This document shows positions 14,404-25,290 of a DNA stretch of 64,000 nt, piece by piece. Position 1 is the first letter of the stretch. Each line of letters starts with the position of its first letter. The stretch comes from Struthio camelus (taxonomy: Eukaryota > Chordata > Aves > Struthioniformes > Struthionidae). Both the position numbers and the translations under genes were made by a program. The stretch spans positions 37,712,911 through 37,776,910 of the forward strand of contig NC_090942.1 in assembly GCF_040807025.1 (NCBI RefSeq), read 5' to 3'. The notes beneath the pieces were generated by a model that saw only the letters and a program-made list of their open reading frames with translations, did not search any database and was not told the origin of the DNA.

Positions 14404-16884
14404 CAGAAAATATTTCATCATAGCCTCAAAGAGAAAGAAGACGTTCAAAAACTCCAAGCTATGATCAAACTGTCCCCTGGTATATTTTCACATAAGACAG
14501 TGACCTCAACAATTACAGGAGAGCACGAAGGCATCATCGAAATGGGAGAAGGAGACTGTGCAATTGCATGGCCATCACTAGATCGAGGCACACGTGTCAC
14601 ACTGGCCTGCCAGACTGTGGGGGTTAACGCCTCTTACAGTCATCTCAAAGCATGAAGTGATGTCTGAAGTACTGTGGGCTCAGATTTGCAGATGAAGCAC
14701 AAGCAGCTTAAAAGTGGAAGAAATTCACACAGCGTGACATTCTTTTCCTGTTAGTTTTTGACAAGTTGATCTGTGTGGTAAAGCAAAAAACTGTGGTACA
14801 ATCAACAAAAATATTTCTATCAAATTAGAATCCGTATAAACAGAAAATAACAAAATCATGTTGCCATAAAGAAGAAGGAATCTGTGTGGAAATTGAAAAA
14901 GCATTTCCCAAGACTGGAGTTCAGCTGGCCCCTATATTCAAGGCCATTTCTTTTTTGGGGACATCCATTATATAAATATTAGTGCAATGCCTCGATTATG
15001 AAAGTCTGAACGCTTTGGCAGTAGTGTATTTTAAGTATTATCTTAATTCCAATGCAAGCGATATCCTTCATGATTCTAGCTTGAACAGAAAGAAGTAGGA
15101 TCGTATAATGAGAAGTGTCAGGCAACATTAACCATATTGGCTGATAATATCATATCTGAATTTATAGCGTGTTATGCTAGCATACAAATACAATATTTCT
15201 TCTGTCTTGGTTCCAGTAAGCTTAGAAACCAGAGCTTATCTCACTTTATTTCCTGCTTTTACCAGATCTCAAGATAAAACTTGCTATCTTACTTAAGCAT
15301 AGCTTATTTGTTACAATACATAGGTAAATAGTTTTCAAAGCTAAATAAACACAGGTAACAGTACAGACTTGGTATTCTTCTCCTGTCATGGTGCTGAAAC
15401 AGATCTTTTTTCTCCAATTAAGCTTGAAATATGACATAACTTCTTGCAGGGATACCATAGTCCGATATATTTCATCAGAAAGTAATATTTTGCTCTAGGT
15501 TCTACACTAGTAATATCACATTTGAAGAATAACATGATTGTAATTGCTGTTTCTAATACCATAATTCAGGACAGCTACTTGTATCATCTTTCTGAAAATT
15601 ACCTACTTATATATAGTCTCTGTTCTAAACGTAGGGGGATTGAATATCTAAAAAAGATGTAGGACTGACAATCCATTGAGACTACACTCAAGTTTTAAAT
15701 TCATACCCAGAGTACAGACACAAACGTAGTCTTCTGAGCAGCACCCCATCAGTGTAGTTGGCAACACTTACCCAGGCTTGCTCCAGAAAAGTCTTTATGT
15801 GCATAAGTAATATGACTGGTCCCATCGAAGCCGCGTGCTTACAGATCAGGCACCTTCCTTGATCAGACCTCTAGTTTTTGCCTCTCTGTGCATACAGCAA
15901 AAGCACATGCTAATTTCTGCTAGTGGTGACTTTTATGACTTGGACACCTCTACAGCAGGAACGGAACTGAGACTACTAACTCATTTTAGATAAACCTTGA
16001 GACAAGCTTCAGATGGTACTGACTTTCATCCCTAACTGGAAAAGGCCCAAATTTCAAATGGTTTCCTATATAGAAACAACACAGAAAAACATTATCCATC
16101 CTCGGAGCCATCCAGCCATTCTACTGTACTTTACAGTGTCATTAAGTGTAATGATACAACAGCTAACTGTGAATTATGGTTGAGCTTAGAACTCCGAAGG
16201 CCAAACAGATATCTTACACAGGAGCAAACACTCGAAAAGTCTCAGCTCAAAGGGGAACTGGAGTGCACAGTTTTAACCCAGTGCTCACAGCTCTCCCTAC
16301 TTCCATTGCTACCAATATATACGATCCCATACGTGTGGTCGTGTGGCAGAAGAAGGCACCTAGCTTGAGCCTGCACATCGGAGGCGCTAAGGTAGCTTCT
16401 CTCATATATGTGTTTTCACATGATGAGCCACAGGGAGAAACTGTAACCAAGGAGAGCACCCCATATAAAGATGCTTGGATGCTCCTTTGAGCACAAAAAG
16501 TTATTTGGTGATCCAGGGGCAGCGCTATATTGCCTCTCGTGACATGACATGTCAGAGACGAGTGGAGGGCCACCTATCAGTCTGTGGCACAGTGCCCTGC
16601 CATATAAATATATGTGATGCAGGAACCGCAGTGGGGGAGCGTGATGACAAAATCCAGCATGAAAGTATCATTGCGAACGTGATAGACTTGTCAGATCTGC
16701 GTTCCTGTCTCCAAAAGAGCTAGTGTGAGACTGCACATTACTAACAGATTTATTTTTAAAATGTATTATATCGTGCTTTTAAAATGGAGAAACAAGCAAA
16801 AATATTACATTACATTGCAGTTTCTCGTAAGTCAGTTAAAACGTACAGCACTGCAAAACTATCTCTTTGCATTTCAAGAGGGAA

Positions 16885-17005
16885 ATTGCTTTATTGGATC
16901 AGGCCTGTGGTCCATCTAGGCCAGTACCTCATCTGCAGATAGTTCATGTTAATACTGCAGCAGGGGGTAAGAAATTTTCCTTACAGGGAGAGATCGGTGT
17001 CCAGC
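16885..17005 (+). mobile_element. Decayed 3' fragment of an old CR1/L3-lineage-like repeat
   Basis: The segment contains TTATTGGATCAGGCCTGTGG followed by GTCCATCTAGGCCAGTACCT. This matches the widely dispersed amniote repeat whose core reads roughly 'GGATCAGACC-TGGTCCATCTAG-CCAGTATC'. I know that signature from turtle, crocodile and bird genomes and associate it with CR1-lineage LINE 3' ends, but the subfamily assignment is from memory. Similarity fades beyond about 17005. There is no coding capacity. Confidence 0.45.
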
Positions 17006-20000
17006 CAAAAGTAAAAGGTTGTGTATTTATTTCAAAAACATTTCATAATTACAATTCCGTTTCAAAATCTATTTGCTATTTAAACAACCGAATAGGGTTT
17101 TTGCACTGTGCTTGTGCATTTCTTAACTTAAGAAGTTTGTCAATCTAAAGCACCTCACGTAGTCCTAAATCCAGTTCATGATTTAAGCAGAGAAGATTAC
17201 CAAACTTCAACAAGTCCAAAAAAGCTCTATGTGCTTTTATCTGTGTGCTACTCTGTATTACTACTGTCCTTCCCTTGGCGTTGTTGAAGAGATGCTGCAA
17301 GTACAGGAGGCTATATACAATGCTGTCTGGGTGTTAAGAGTCTCATGTTCAAGTTTTACATTGCAAGATCAACAAGAAGATACAAAATGAGGCTACTGGA
17401 AAATGTCAGCTATTAACAGAGTACACATTAGGAGGTTTGATAAGCTTTAAACAAGGGACTAACCCAATTTCCCACTTTTCACGCATGCAATTATATAAGT
17501 GACTGCTTCTGTACTGCAAAAGGTACGGGCGCTACTCCTGCGAATGCTTACTCATGCAAGAACCTGCTAGTAGGACTAAGGATCAAACCCATATAAAGCA
17601 TTTTGCAGTGCTACATCAAGTGATGGCTGCAGCTACAGAGCATTCTGCGAATAAACATTCTGACGTATCAGAACAGAACAAAAAGCTCAGAAAGGTTTTT
17701 TGGGTAACTTCTTTCCGTCTTAGCTAAGTATGTAGTGTCCTGCCATAACTACTCCTGTAAGGCATGATCTCATTATTATTTTCTCTCTTCTGTCTCTAAA
17801 GTGTTTTTCAAAATACACTGCATGAAATCAGTTCCATAAAAGTACCTCGAATTGTTTATCTTGAAAATGCGGCTGTTTCACAGTAGCATTATGAAAAAGT
17901 GCATCAGAGGGACATTATTATTCTGTGTTCTCTTTTGATGAATAACTGACTATATTTGGTGAGCAAGAGTGGCTGGCGAGGGTGTATAAAGAACCAAAGC
18001 ATACTAATCAGTACCCTTCCAGGCTCTACCAAGAGCAAAAGGAGACAGCTCTGTAGGCTGTCACCAGGAAAAGCAATGACGTTATTGTCAAAGTTGCCAC
18101 ATTCATTCTAAAGCCTCAGTCCGGTGAGTTTTCTAAGTTTGAACTGAGATATGGGGGGGACTGTTCTTGAGCTTAGAGGTATATTAATGGCTTACAAAAC
18201 TAAATAACTGGGCCAAATTTTCTGTTGACATAAACTGCACAGCTCCAACAGTGCGTCTCTGTCTTTAAAAAGTATTTCAAACGTGAAGGTGTGCACTTAA
18301 AATGGATTCCATGAAGCTTAGTTTGTAAGTGTTTCCTCCTCCTAAAAAAGTCAGTAAAATCCATTTCAATGGAGCTACGACAGTCTACATCAGTTGAGTG
18401 TACCTCTTAACATAAAAATAGTGGTGAATGGGGAGAGTTTAGTATTCAGCTCTATAGACATAGGACCTTTTTGTTGCGTTCATGCAAGAACTACTTCTGA
18501 CACTGTCCTTTTAAAATGCTGTGTTTCAAAAGGGAAATGGAAAATGTATTTTCAAACGAAAAGCTTTTGCTACCTGAATTATCAGGAGCTATGGTGGAAA
18601 ATCAATGCGAGTAAGACAACAAATACGTCATTTAAATGAGATGTTTAAATACAGACTGTAAATATGAGACTGAATGTTAATTAATTAGATTTGTAGAGTC
18701 TTCACTTGCTTTGGCCTTTGTTTTATCATGCAGTCTCTGTTTACTTTCATTTATTTTCTTTGTTTGATGACGTTTGACTAATAAATGCATTGATGAACTG
18801 CATCAGTAAATGCCATCCATATATCACAAAAATAGAATGTGCTCAGCGTTTCTAGCATGGTGATGCTAAAGGATTTTTTCTGTTTGAACTTCCAGTCTTT
18901 AACAAAGGAAATAATATTGCTCTTCTGGATAAACTTCCCGATTTTTATTTTAATTTTCAATGAACAAACAGCTGCAGAATAATGTGAGTTAATGAAGCAT
19001 TTCTAATAAAATACTGCAGAAGTTAAAACAGGGCGTGCAACTGCTCGCTCAATGATAGTTGTATCATTCAGAATAATTTTTCAAGATGGTGATCACATTT
19101 TTGTGTAGATAAGTATTAGGTAATGTGATCTTCTGTCTTCCAAAGTCAGTGATTTCCTTTAGTGTGATAACTAGTTAGCATTTCTCTATTACTTATTTAT
19201 AGTAAGTAAAACATACAACATAATTACTGCAACATATTTTTCTAATGCACAATTTATGCTTTACACAGGTTAGTAAGTAATAATACAGTCAGCAATAAAT
19301 GTAAGAGCGGAGATGCTCAGATGTGAAAAATTCCATGATATGTTTTGCTCATCTGAAAACATACAGTTTGCATTTGTAAAGATGTCCTTTATCAAAAGTG
19401 TGTAATTCCATCACCCGTGATGAAATTATGACACTTATTGGCTACTAAGTGTTCTTCTACCATGACAACTCAGTGTAAAGTATTATATGCTTTAGGTAAA
19501 TCAAGATAGGATTCAATGAATCATCACTTTGCAACTTGCCACTAAAACAATCTCCAACATCCATCTGTGCACACATCTATTTACCTCTGTACAGAAGTTC
19601 TTTTTCATGCATTCTCTACCAGAATTATCAAGTTTATTACCTGCATCTACATGAAAGGTGAGATCCCTGGCTCCATAGAAAGAGATAGGTAAAAAGGTTA
19701 CCCCAGTATGACAAAAGGCACTGCCAGATTAGTCCTCATTCTCTGATTAAAACAGTATGACAGGAAGCATGATTTTGTCTCAAAGTCACCCACTACCAGC
19801 AGCATACCTACAACGAGTACCATATTTGTGAAATCCCCCTTATGTTCAAACAACATATGGAAACAGTGAACAGTAACCCCCATCTACTATTAACTAATTG
19901 AGCAATGCTTTCTACTAAAATTGTGGCACTTAACAAGCATACATTTATAATTACAATAGTACTGTAGTTTTTGAAATTAGGACTACATGAAACCACAAAA

Positions 20001-21518
20001 TACATAGTTTTGAATACTGCCTCAGTAACATCAGCTCTTTGCAATTAAAAAAAATTAATTGTGAAATTTATATGAAGGACTTTACTACTCTTCATTGAAT
20101 GCCTGCAAAATAATTTACAGGCATCAGTATGAAATGACTGCATAATTACTGTGAAAAAGTGTAACAGATGTAACCTTTGCCACCTCTGATAAAAATGCCT
20201 CAGAAGTACGGTCTTTCTCAACTTCAGCTAAGCTGTATTCCTAGTAGTATTGGACTACTGTTTTTTTAAGTTTTTAAAGAATCTTAATTTATCAATTTGG
20301 CTTCACTTAGATCAGTCCATAAAGTAGCTTTAAAGTGTTAAATACGTAGCAGGCTGAATGCTGATGTCTGAAACTAGTTGGTAAGACAGAGAAACCAGAT
20401 AACAATTATCATTTAGTCAATAGTAATTTAAATGTATCCAGTGCTGTGAGAAGACCCTAAGACCCTGAATGTTTATGGGGCTTTCAGGGATAGGGGTTGA
20501 GTTTGTTTATTATTTAAATTGACAGTTCTTCAGGAGTCAAAGCACAGTTTTTTAAATACAGAACCGGTATCTACTGGGGGTGGGTGGCAGGAGCGAGTGA
20601 GGTGCTTAGTGGTTTAAAAAATTTGAGAATGTCAAAGGAAAAGCTGGAAAGAGACAACTGTAGCTACACATATAATTTAAGATGCTTCAAGCAATGATTT
20701 TAACTTCTGGTAAGGATGAAACATACAGTAGAGACATAAATGACAACTCTGAACAGGGCAGTGAAAGCTCCTGCTCTTTATGCTTTGCATAGATAGCCTG
20801 GTGTCCGATCCGACCCCTCCACAGGAACACAGCAGATTATTTTAGAACTCTCTCTTGCAAAGGTATAAATAGGGTAGAAAGAAGGAAAAACCTTTTCACT
20901 CTGAAATACAGAGCCTGTAATATATTCAGTACATAATGAGTTCACTAAAATGGAAAAGCAATACAGAGAGACATGTTTCAAATTATGTACACCACAACTT
21001 GGGGAGCATTACACGCAGAAATAAATGAAGTCATGAATCAGTTCTTTATAGCTCTTCTTAAAATGAGTGATAAAGCGACTCCTCGCTCTTAAGCTGTCCC
21101 CGCAGCCGTCCAGTAACGCGGCCCGTCTCCAAAACGGAGGAAACCCCCCAAGCGGCCGGGGGTGCTGGGAGTTAGCGGTCACCCTTCCCGTACAAGTAGT
21201 TGAGCTGAAAAATCGGTGGGCTGACTTAGCCGCCACCCCCCACCCCAACTCTGCGGAAGCGCTGAAGAGGGTTTTAATTAAAAAGAAAAAAAAAAAAGGG
21301 AAACAAATAAAAGGCAGCAAAGCCCCGGCGCAGGGCTGGAGCAGGCTGCCCGGAGCCCAGCCGGAGCCGCAGCAGGGAGCCAGAGGCAGCCGCTCACACC
21401 CAGCTCTCCGCAAGTTTTCGGAGCCGGAGGCGCGCAGCCCCCGCGGCCCCTCCGCGGCCGCTGTCCGCCCCGCGGGGCTCTCCGCCAGCCGCCGCGGCGC
21501 GCATCTCCCGCCCCCGCG

Positions 21519-21546
21519 GCGCGCACACACACGCGTACACGCGCAC
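21519..21546. other. 28-bp alternating purine-pyrimidine tract (Z-DNA-prone)
   Basis: Every base from 21519 to 21546 alternates purine and pyrimidine, mixing CG, CA and TA steps with no break. CG- and CA-rich alternation is the classical Z-DNA-forming pattern. It begins 22 bp inside the predicted TAFA2 intron 1, counting from the minus-strand donor at 21568. Confidence 0.8.
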
Positions 21547-21568
21547 CTGGGGCACTCCGCTCACCTAC

Positions 21569-21960
21569 CTGCAGCCCCGCTGCCTGCTGGAAACGCCTAG
21601 CGATCCGCCGCCTCACGTCGGGGGGCAGCTCCGGCCTCACCGCCCCTGCATCGCCGACGACAGCCCCGCGCTGCCCCAGCGCCCGGGGCATGGAGCGGCT
21701 CGGGCGGCGGCTGCGGTGCCGGTTCTCCCCCCTCCTCTCTGGAAAGCAAGCAGGGATCCGGCAAGGAGATGCTAGAGGAGGGGTGAAGCGAGTGGGAAGG
21801 GGAGGGATGATTTGATGTGATTCTTGTGCACGATGCCAGAGTATTAAAAAAAAAAAAATCTTTTAAGAGAGGAAGAAGTACGGGTTAGCTACTGGAAACC
21901 AGGAGAGCGAGGAAGTCCTGCAGCCCGGTGTGGCTCTGGCCCCTCCGGCAGCTGAGTGCG
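21569..21960 (-). other. TAFA2: Putative TAFA2 5' noncoding first exon
   Basis: On the minus strand CAG|GTAGGTGAG gives a near-ideal donor, with the exon ending at 21569 and the intron starting at 21568. A CCAAT box lies at 22041-22047 on the same strand. If the usual 60-100 bp CCAAT-to-start spacing applies, transcription would begin near 21950-21980, giving an exon of about 380-400 nt. No coding frame in this interval resembles TAFA2, consistent with a noncoding first exon. The start is an estimate. Another gene or lncRNA using the same donor cannot be excluded. Confidence 0.35.
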
Positions 21961-22040
21961 GTCCCGATTCAGCCTCGCCAGCAGAGAAAGGCAGGAAAAC
22001 CCGGCGCGTCCTGCAGCAATCCCCTCCGTTATTGCATCTC

Positions 22041-22047
22041 TGATTGG
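22041..22047 (-). promoter_or_regulatory. CCAAT box (NF-Y site)
   Basis: The minus strand reads AACCAATCAGA, an essentially perfect NF-Y core (CCAATCA). It sits in the CpG island about 475 bp upstream of the predicted minus-strand splice donor. Confidence 0.6.
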
Positions 22048-24189
22048 TTTGCCTTTCAGACACCGCACGACTTCCCCCCTCCTGGTGCCTCCTTCTCCCT
22101 CTTGGGAAAAGTAATTGGAGAGTGAGAGATTCACCTTCAGGAGCAGCGGCCCCGCGCGCAGCCTGCGCGCACCGCGCCGGCGGAGGGGCCGCGGGGGCGG
22201 CGGGCGGGCGCGCCCCGGCGAGGCGGGAGGGGCGGGGGGGGAGGCAGCTCCTTCCCTCGCTGGGCTTTATCCGGCCCCTCGCTCCTTCCGCGCCAAACCG
22301 GTCGAGGAGGCACCAGGCCCCCCCGGCAGCCGCTGGGTGCGGGGCTCCGGCAGCAGCTCCGCGGGCTGGGCCGCCTCCCCCGGCCCCCGCAGCGGCAGGG
22401 CGGCGGCCGGCAGCGAAGTTTCGGCAAAAGCACACGTGGCTCGAGGAGGGGGGGGGGGGAAAAACCCTTCCCGCCCCGGCCACCCGACCGTGCGAGCGGG
22501 CTGCCCCGCCACGGGAGCGCCCGCCGCCCGCGGGAGAGCGGCTCCGCGCCGCGCCGGGCTGGCAGCGAGGGCGGCGGCCGGGCTGGGCGGCCTCGCCTGC
22601 TGCCCCCGCGGAGAGGGGCGGCCGGGGCCGCGGCGGGAGCCAGAGGGACGCGGTGGCGCCGAAAGCCAAAAGCCGGCCTGTGTCTCCCTCCAGAGGGAGA
22701 AGGGAGTCGTTCACGGCGGCGCCAAGGCCGGCCCGCCCCACCGAGGCCGCCGCCGCCGCCCGCGGCTGCCCGCGGAGGCGGAGGGGGCGCCGCGCCCGCC
22801 GGACCCGCCGCTGCCGCCAGCCTGGGCCGCGGGTCCGGGCACGGCGGGCCGGGGCACGACCACGGGTCACAGCCCTCTGCCGCTGCCGTCGGTTGTCAGG
22901 GGGAAGTGTTGGTGTGGGGGGATGAATAAAAGCATAGCTTACTATGGGTTTTTTTTTTTTCTCTCCCTGCCCCCCCCCCCTTCCGCCCCGTTTTGGGCGG
23001 AAGATAAAAACCTGTTTCAGAATGAATATTTGCATTTATGTTGACCTAATAAGTATCTTTCTTATAGAGTGATTTTACTCAGAGGCATGCGCATTCTCTG
23101 CTGAACAGAGAAAAGGAAAATTTGTATTTTGGTAGACTCTTGAAAGTTTTGCCTCTAAGAATTGATGAGCTCAAACTTGTCTACCCACAATTTTACTCTC
23201 TTATCTTTGCTAAGAGATGCCCCTTCTGTCACTCACAGTACTACTAACTGCAATTTCCAGTCACAGGACTGTTCTTCAGTTTAGGGGATAGGGACTTGGT
23301 TTCTCATTTTGTTCATAAGGATTAGGATTTTAATTGGGTCTTCCATCCTTCTTAATGCTGAGCTTCAGATACTAAAATAAGCAGGGATGCAGACCACAGC
23401 ACCTGCTCTCACTAGGAATACCTCAATATAAGGAGTTCTGTAGCGCCTTAAATCACAATATGCAGAGTCCTACAACATCCTTCTATCCCCACCCCTTAAA
23501 GCTGGGGGAGAGGAAGCACAGGCTCCAAAAGCCAGCTGCCATAATTTATTTGTGCTTATCATCCCAATACTCTGTGTCCTATAGCTGGGACAGTACAACA
23601 GTACATAAAAGTCAGCTTTACTCTCTATATATATGCATATACAGTTAGGCACGCATCTTTTTAAGACGAGTTAAAGTTCTTTAAAAGCTGTGATACAATC
23701 CAACGATTCATATGTGAAAATAAAGCTGATCAGTAGAAAGTGCCCTGAAAAGCTGATGGAAGGTGAACTGGCAATGGAGTAGTTTTTCTGGGGTTATTAA
23801 ATAAGTCTCCCACAGGCATTTATTAAAATCATGCTGGTTATTGGATTCTGGAGGAAACAAGGTGTTTAATTAGAATACTCAGATCATCACAGATTTTTCA
23901 AAGCTTCCATGTAACATGGAAAAAGCTGATTGCAGAAAAATAACAGAAGTAACCAGTCGTCTTCTTCTCCAACACCTAAGTGATACTGAGAAACACTGTG
24001 ATGACTTTTTTACAGTTTACAACCATTCTCCTACAGTATAAAACAACCTGGATCGCTTGTGCTAACATGAATGTTTCTGTTAGAGTAATGCCATTTTCCA
24101 GGGTCAAAAAAACAGATATATGCACACATTCAGTGCCTGTTTGTCAATAACACTTTGTTGCTTTCATTTAAGAGGTGAGAAAGCTGAAA

Positions 24190-25290
24190 ATCAGAGAGCA
24201 ATTTTGGTTGGAAGGCGCATCTGGAGGTCCAGCTGGGTTGCTGGTCCAGCCCTACTCATAGAACGGCTGACTTCAAAGTTAGATCAGGTTGCTCAGGGCC
24301 CTGTCCTGGTGATTTCAGTTATCTCCAAGGACAGAGATTCCACAGTCTCTCTGGCCTCCTGTTCCAGCATTTGACCCCTCACTGTGAAGGATTTTCTTCA
24401 TTATATCCAGCCAAATTTCACAGAATTTCCCTTTCTGCTTCTTGTGTCCATTGCCTTTCATCCCTTTGCTGTGCAACTCCAAGAAACCACTGGCTCCGTC
24501 TTCCCTATAACTACCCATTAAGCAGTTGAATACAGCAGCTAGATCCCCCCCCCTTTCCCTTATTTGGGCTAAACAAACACATCTCTCAGTCTCTCCTTGC
24601 ATGCCACATGCTTGAATGACATACAGCCATCTCTGTGGTCCTGCACTGGACTCCCCAGTTAGTCCAGCTCTCTTGTTCCAAGGGCCCAAAACTGAAAATG
24701 GTACCAGAGACATGGTACCACAGATGCCAAATACAGGGAGATTATCACTTCCCCTGACCTCCTGGGTACACTCTTGCTAGTGCAGCTCAGTATGCCATTA
24801 GCCTTCAGCACTGCTAGGACACACTGCTGGCTCTTGTTCAACTTGTCAACTTGGTAAATACATATTAGCTGTTCCAAATCCCCTTCCTATCCTTCATTTG
24901 GCTTCCAAGAGGATTTTCTCCATAACCTTCCTGTGTACTTACTTGTGGTTCCCCAGATCTTCCTTCTTGCCTTCTGGAAGATGGGCACAACATTTACTGT
25001 TTTCTAGTCATTAAGAACTCCCCCTGTCACCATGAACTTTTAAAAATGATAGCAAGGAGGCTCACAGTTTCATGAGCCACCTCCCTCAGCACACTTAGAT
25101 GCATCCAGTGCATCTGGATGCTACTTTACTCTCGCAAATTCTGCCATGAAGCAAAGGGACCTTGGAGACTTGACGGTAGACCTTGTTATTTAGGACTGAA
25201 ACAACGGAGGCATTGAGTATCTCAGCCTTTTCCATATCTGCTGTCATGAGGCCCCCAATTTTTGAAGCTATGTGCAACACAGGTCAGAGG
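24190..25290 (-). mobile_element. CR1 LINE, 5'-truncated and internally deleted, minus strand
   Basis: Read on the minus strand, about 25280-24869 is antisense-decayed CR1 ORF2. It matches the N-terminal reverse-transcriptase region: DMEKAEILNA near its start, then recognisable remnants of the 'VNVTPIFKKG...EDLGNYRPVSL...GKVMEKILLE' block, with stops and frameshifts. At about 24849-24870 it jumps to a segment starting DKLNKSQQCV and continuing LKANGILSC, which belongs to the C-terminal end of ORF2 after the catalytic palm. It then runs through the CR1 3' UTR (counterparts of 'TCTCCAAGGACAGAGA' and 'TTGCTCAGGGCC' on the + strand). The typical 3' octamer repeat is eroded at about 24190. The palm with its active-site aspartates is missing, so it is a dead copy. 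It could alternatively be two independent insertions side by side. Confidence 0.9.

Larger units (their letters stand above)
1..21568 (-). other. TAFA2: Probable first intron of TAFA2 (partial), no coding exon recognised
   Basis: This 21.6 kb AT-rich stretch holds no open frame that I recognise as protein coding; the longest frames (104-114 codons) have no known domains. It lies downstream, on the minus strand, of a CpG island that carries a strong minus-strand splice donor. The + strand looks enriched in A over T and C over G, as expected if the minus strand is transcribed. Synteny (TAFA2 head-to-head with USP15 in amniotes) suggests it is the 5' part of TAFA2 intron 1. I looked for the secreted-chemokine-like N-terminus of TAFA2 and did not find it, so the coding exons probably lie left of the window. 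Contents I can name are short: an old repeat fragment near 16.9 kb, a degenerate repeat at 8.3-8.9 kb, a 23-bp tandem duplication at 6.9 kb and an AAAAC microsatellite at 14.4 kb. Nothing else stands out. Confidence 0.45.
21090..22910 (-). promoter_or_regulatory. TAFA2: CpG island, probable TAFA2 promoter region
   Basis: About 1.8 kb of very GC- and CpG-rich DNA rises sharply from AT-rich flanks. It contains CGG/CCG runs (22748-22761), G- and C-homopolymers (for example near 22450 and 22970) and many GC-box-like words. Minus-strand signals inside it include the CCAAT box at 22041-22047 and the splice donor at 21568/21569. No TATA box is convincing, as is usual for CpG-island promoters. Assignment to TAFA2 rests on amniote gene order (TAFA2 divergent from USP15) and orientation. 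It could equally include a divergent noncoding transcript on the + strand. Island edges are judged by eye. Confidence 0.6.

Noticed and set aside
1-21568. TAFA2 coding exons
   Set aside because: I looked on the minus strand for the conserved N-terminal and cysteine-rich segments and did not find them. The search was by eye, so a small exon could be missed.
21863-23035. Long minus-strand open frame (390 codons) and several + strand frames in the left CpG island
   Set aside because: GC-rich DNA has few stop codons. The translations are low-complexity Ala/Arg/Pro/Gly with no domain, and several frames on both strands are open at once.
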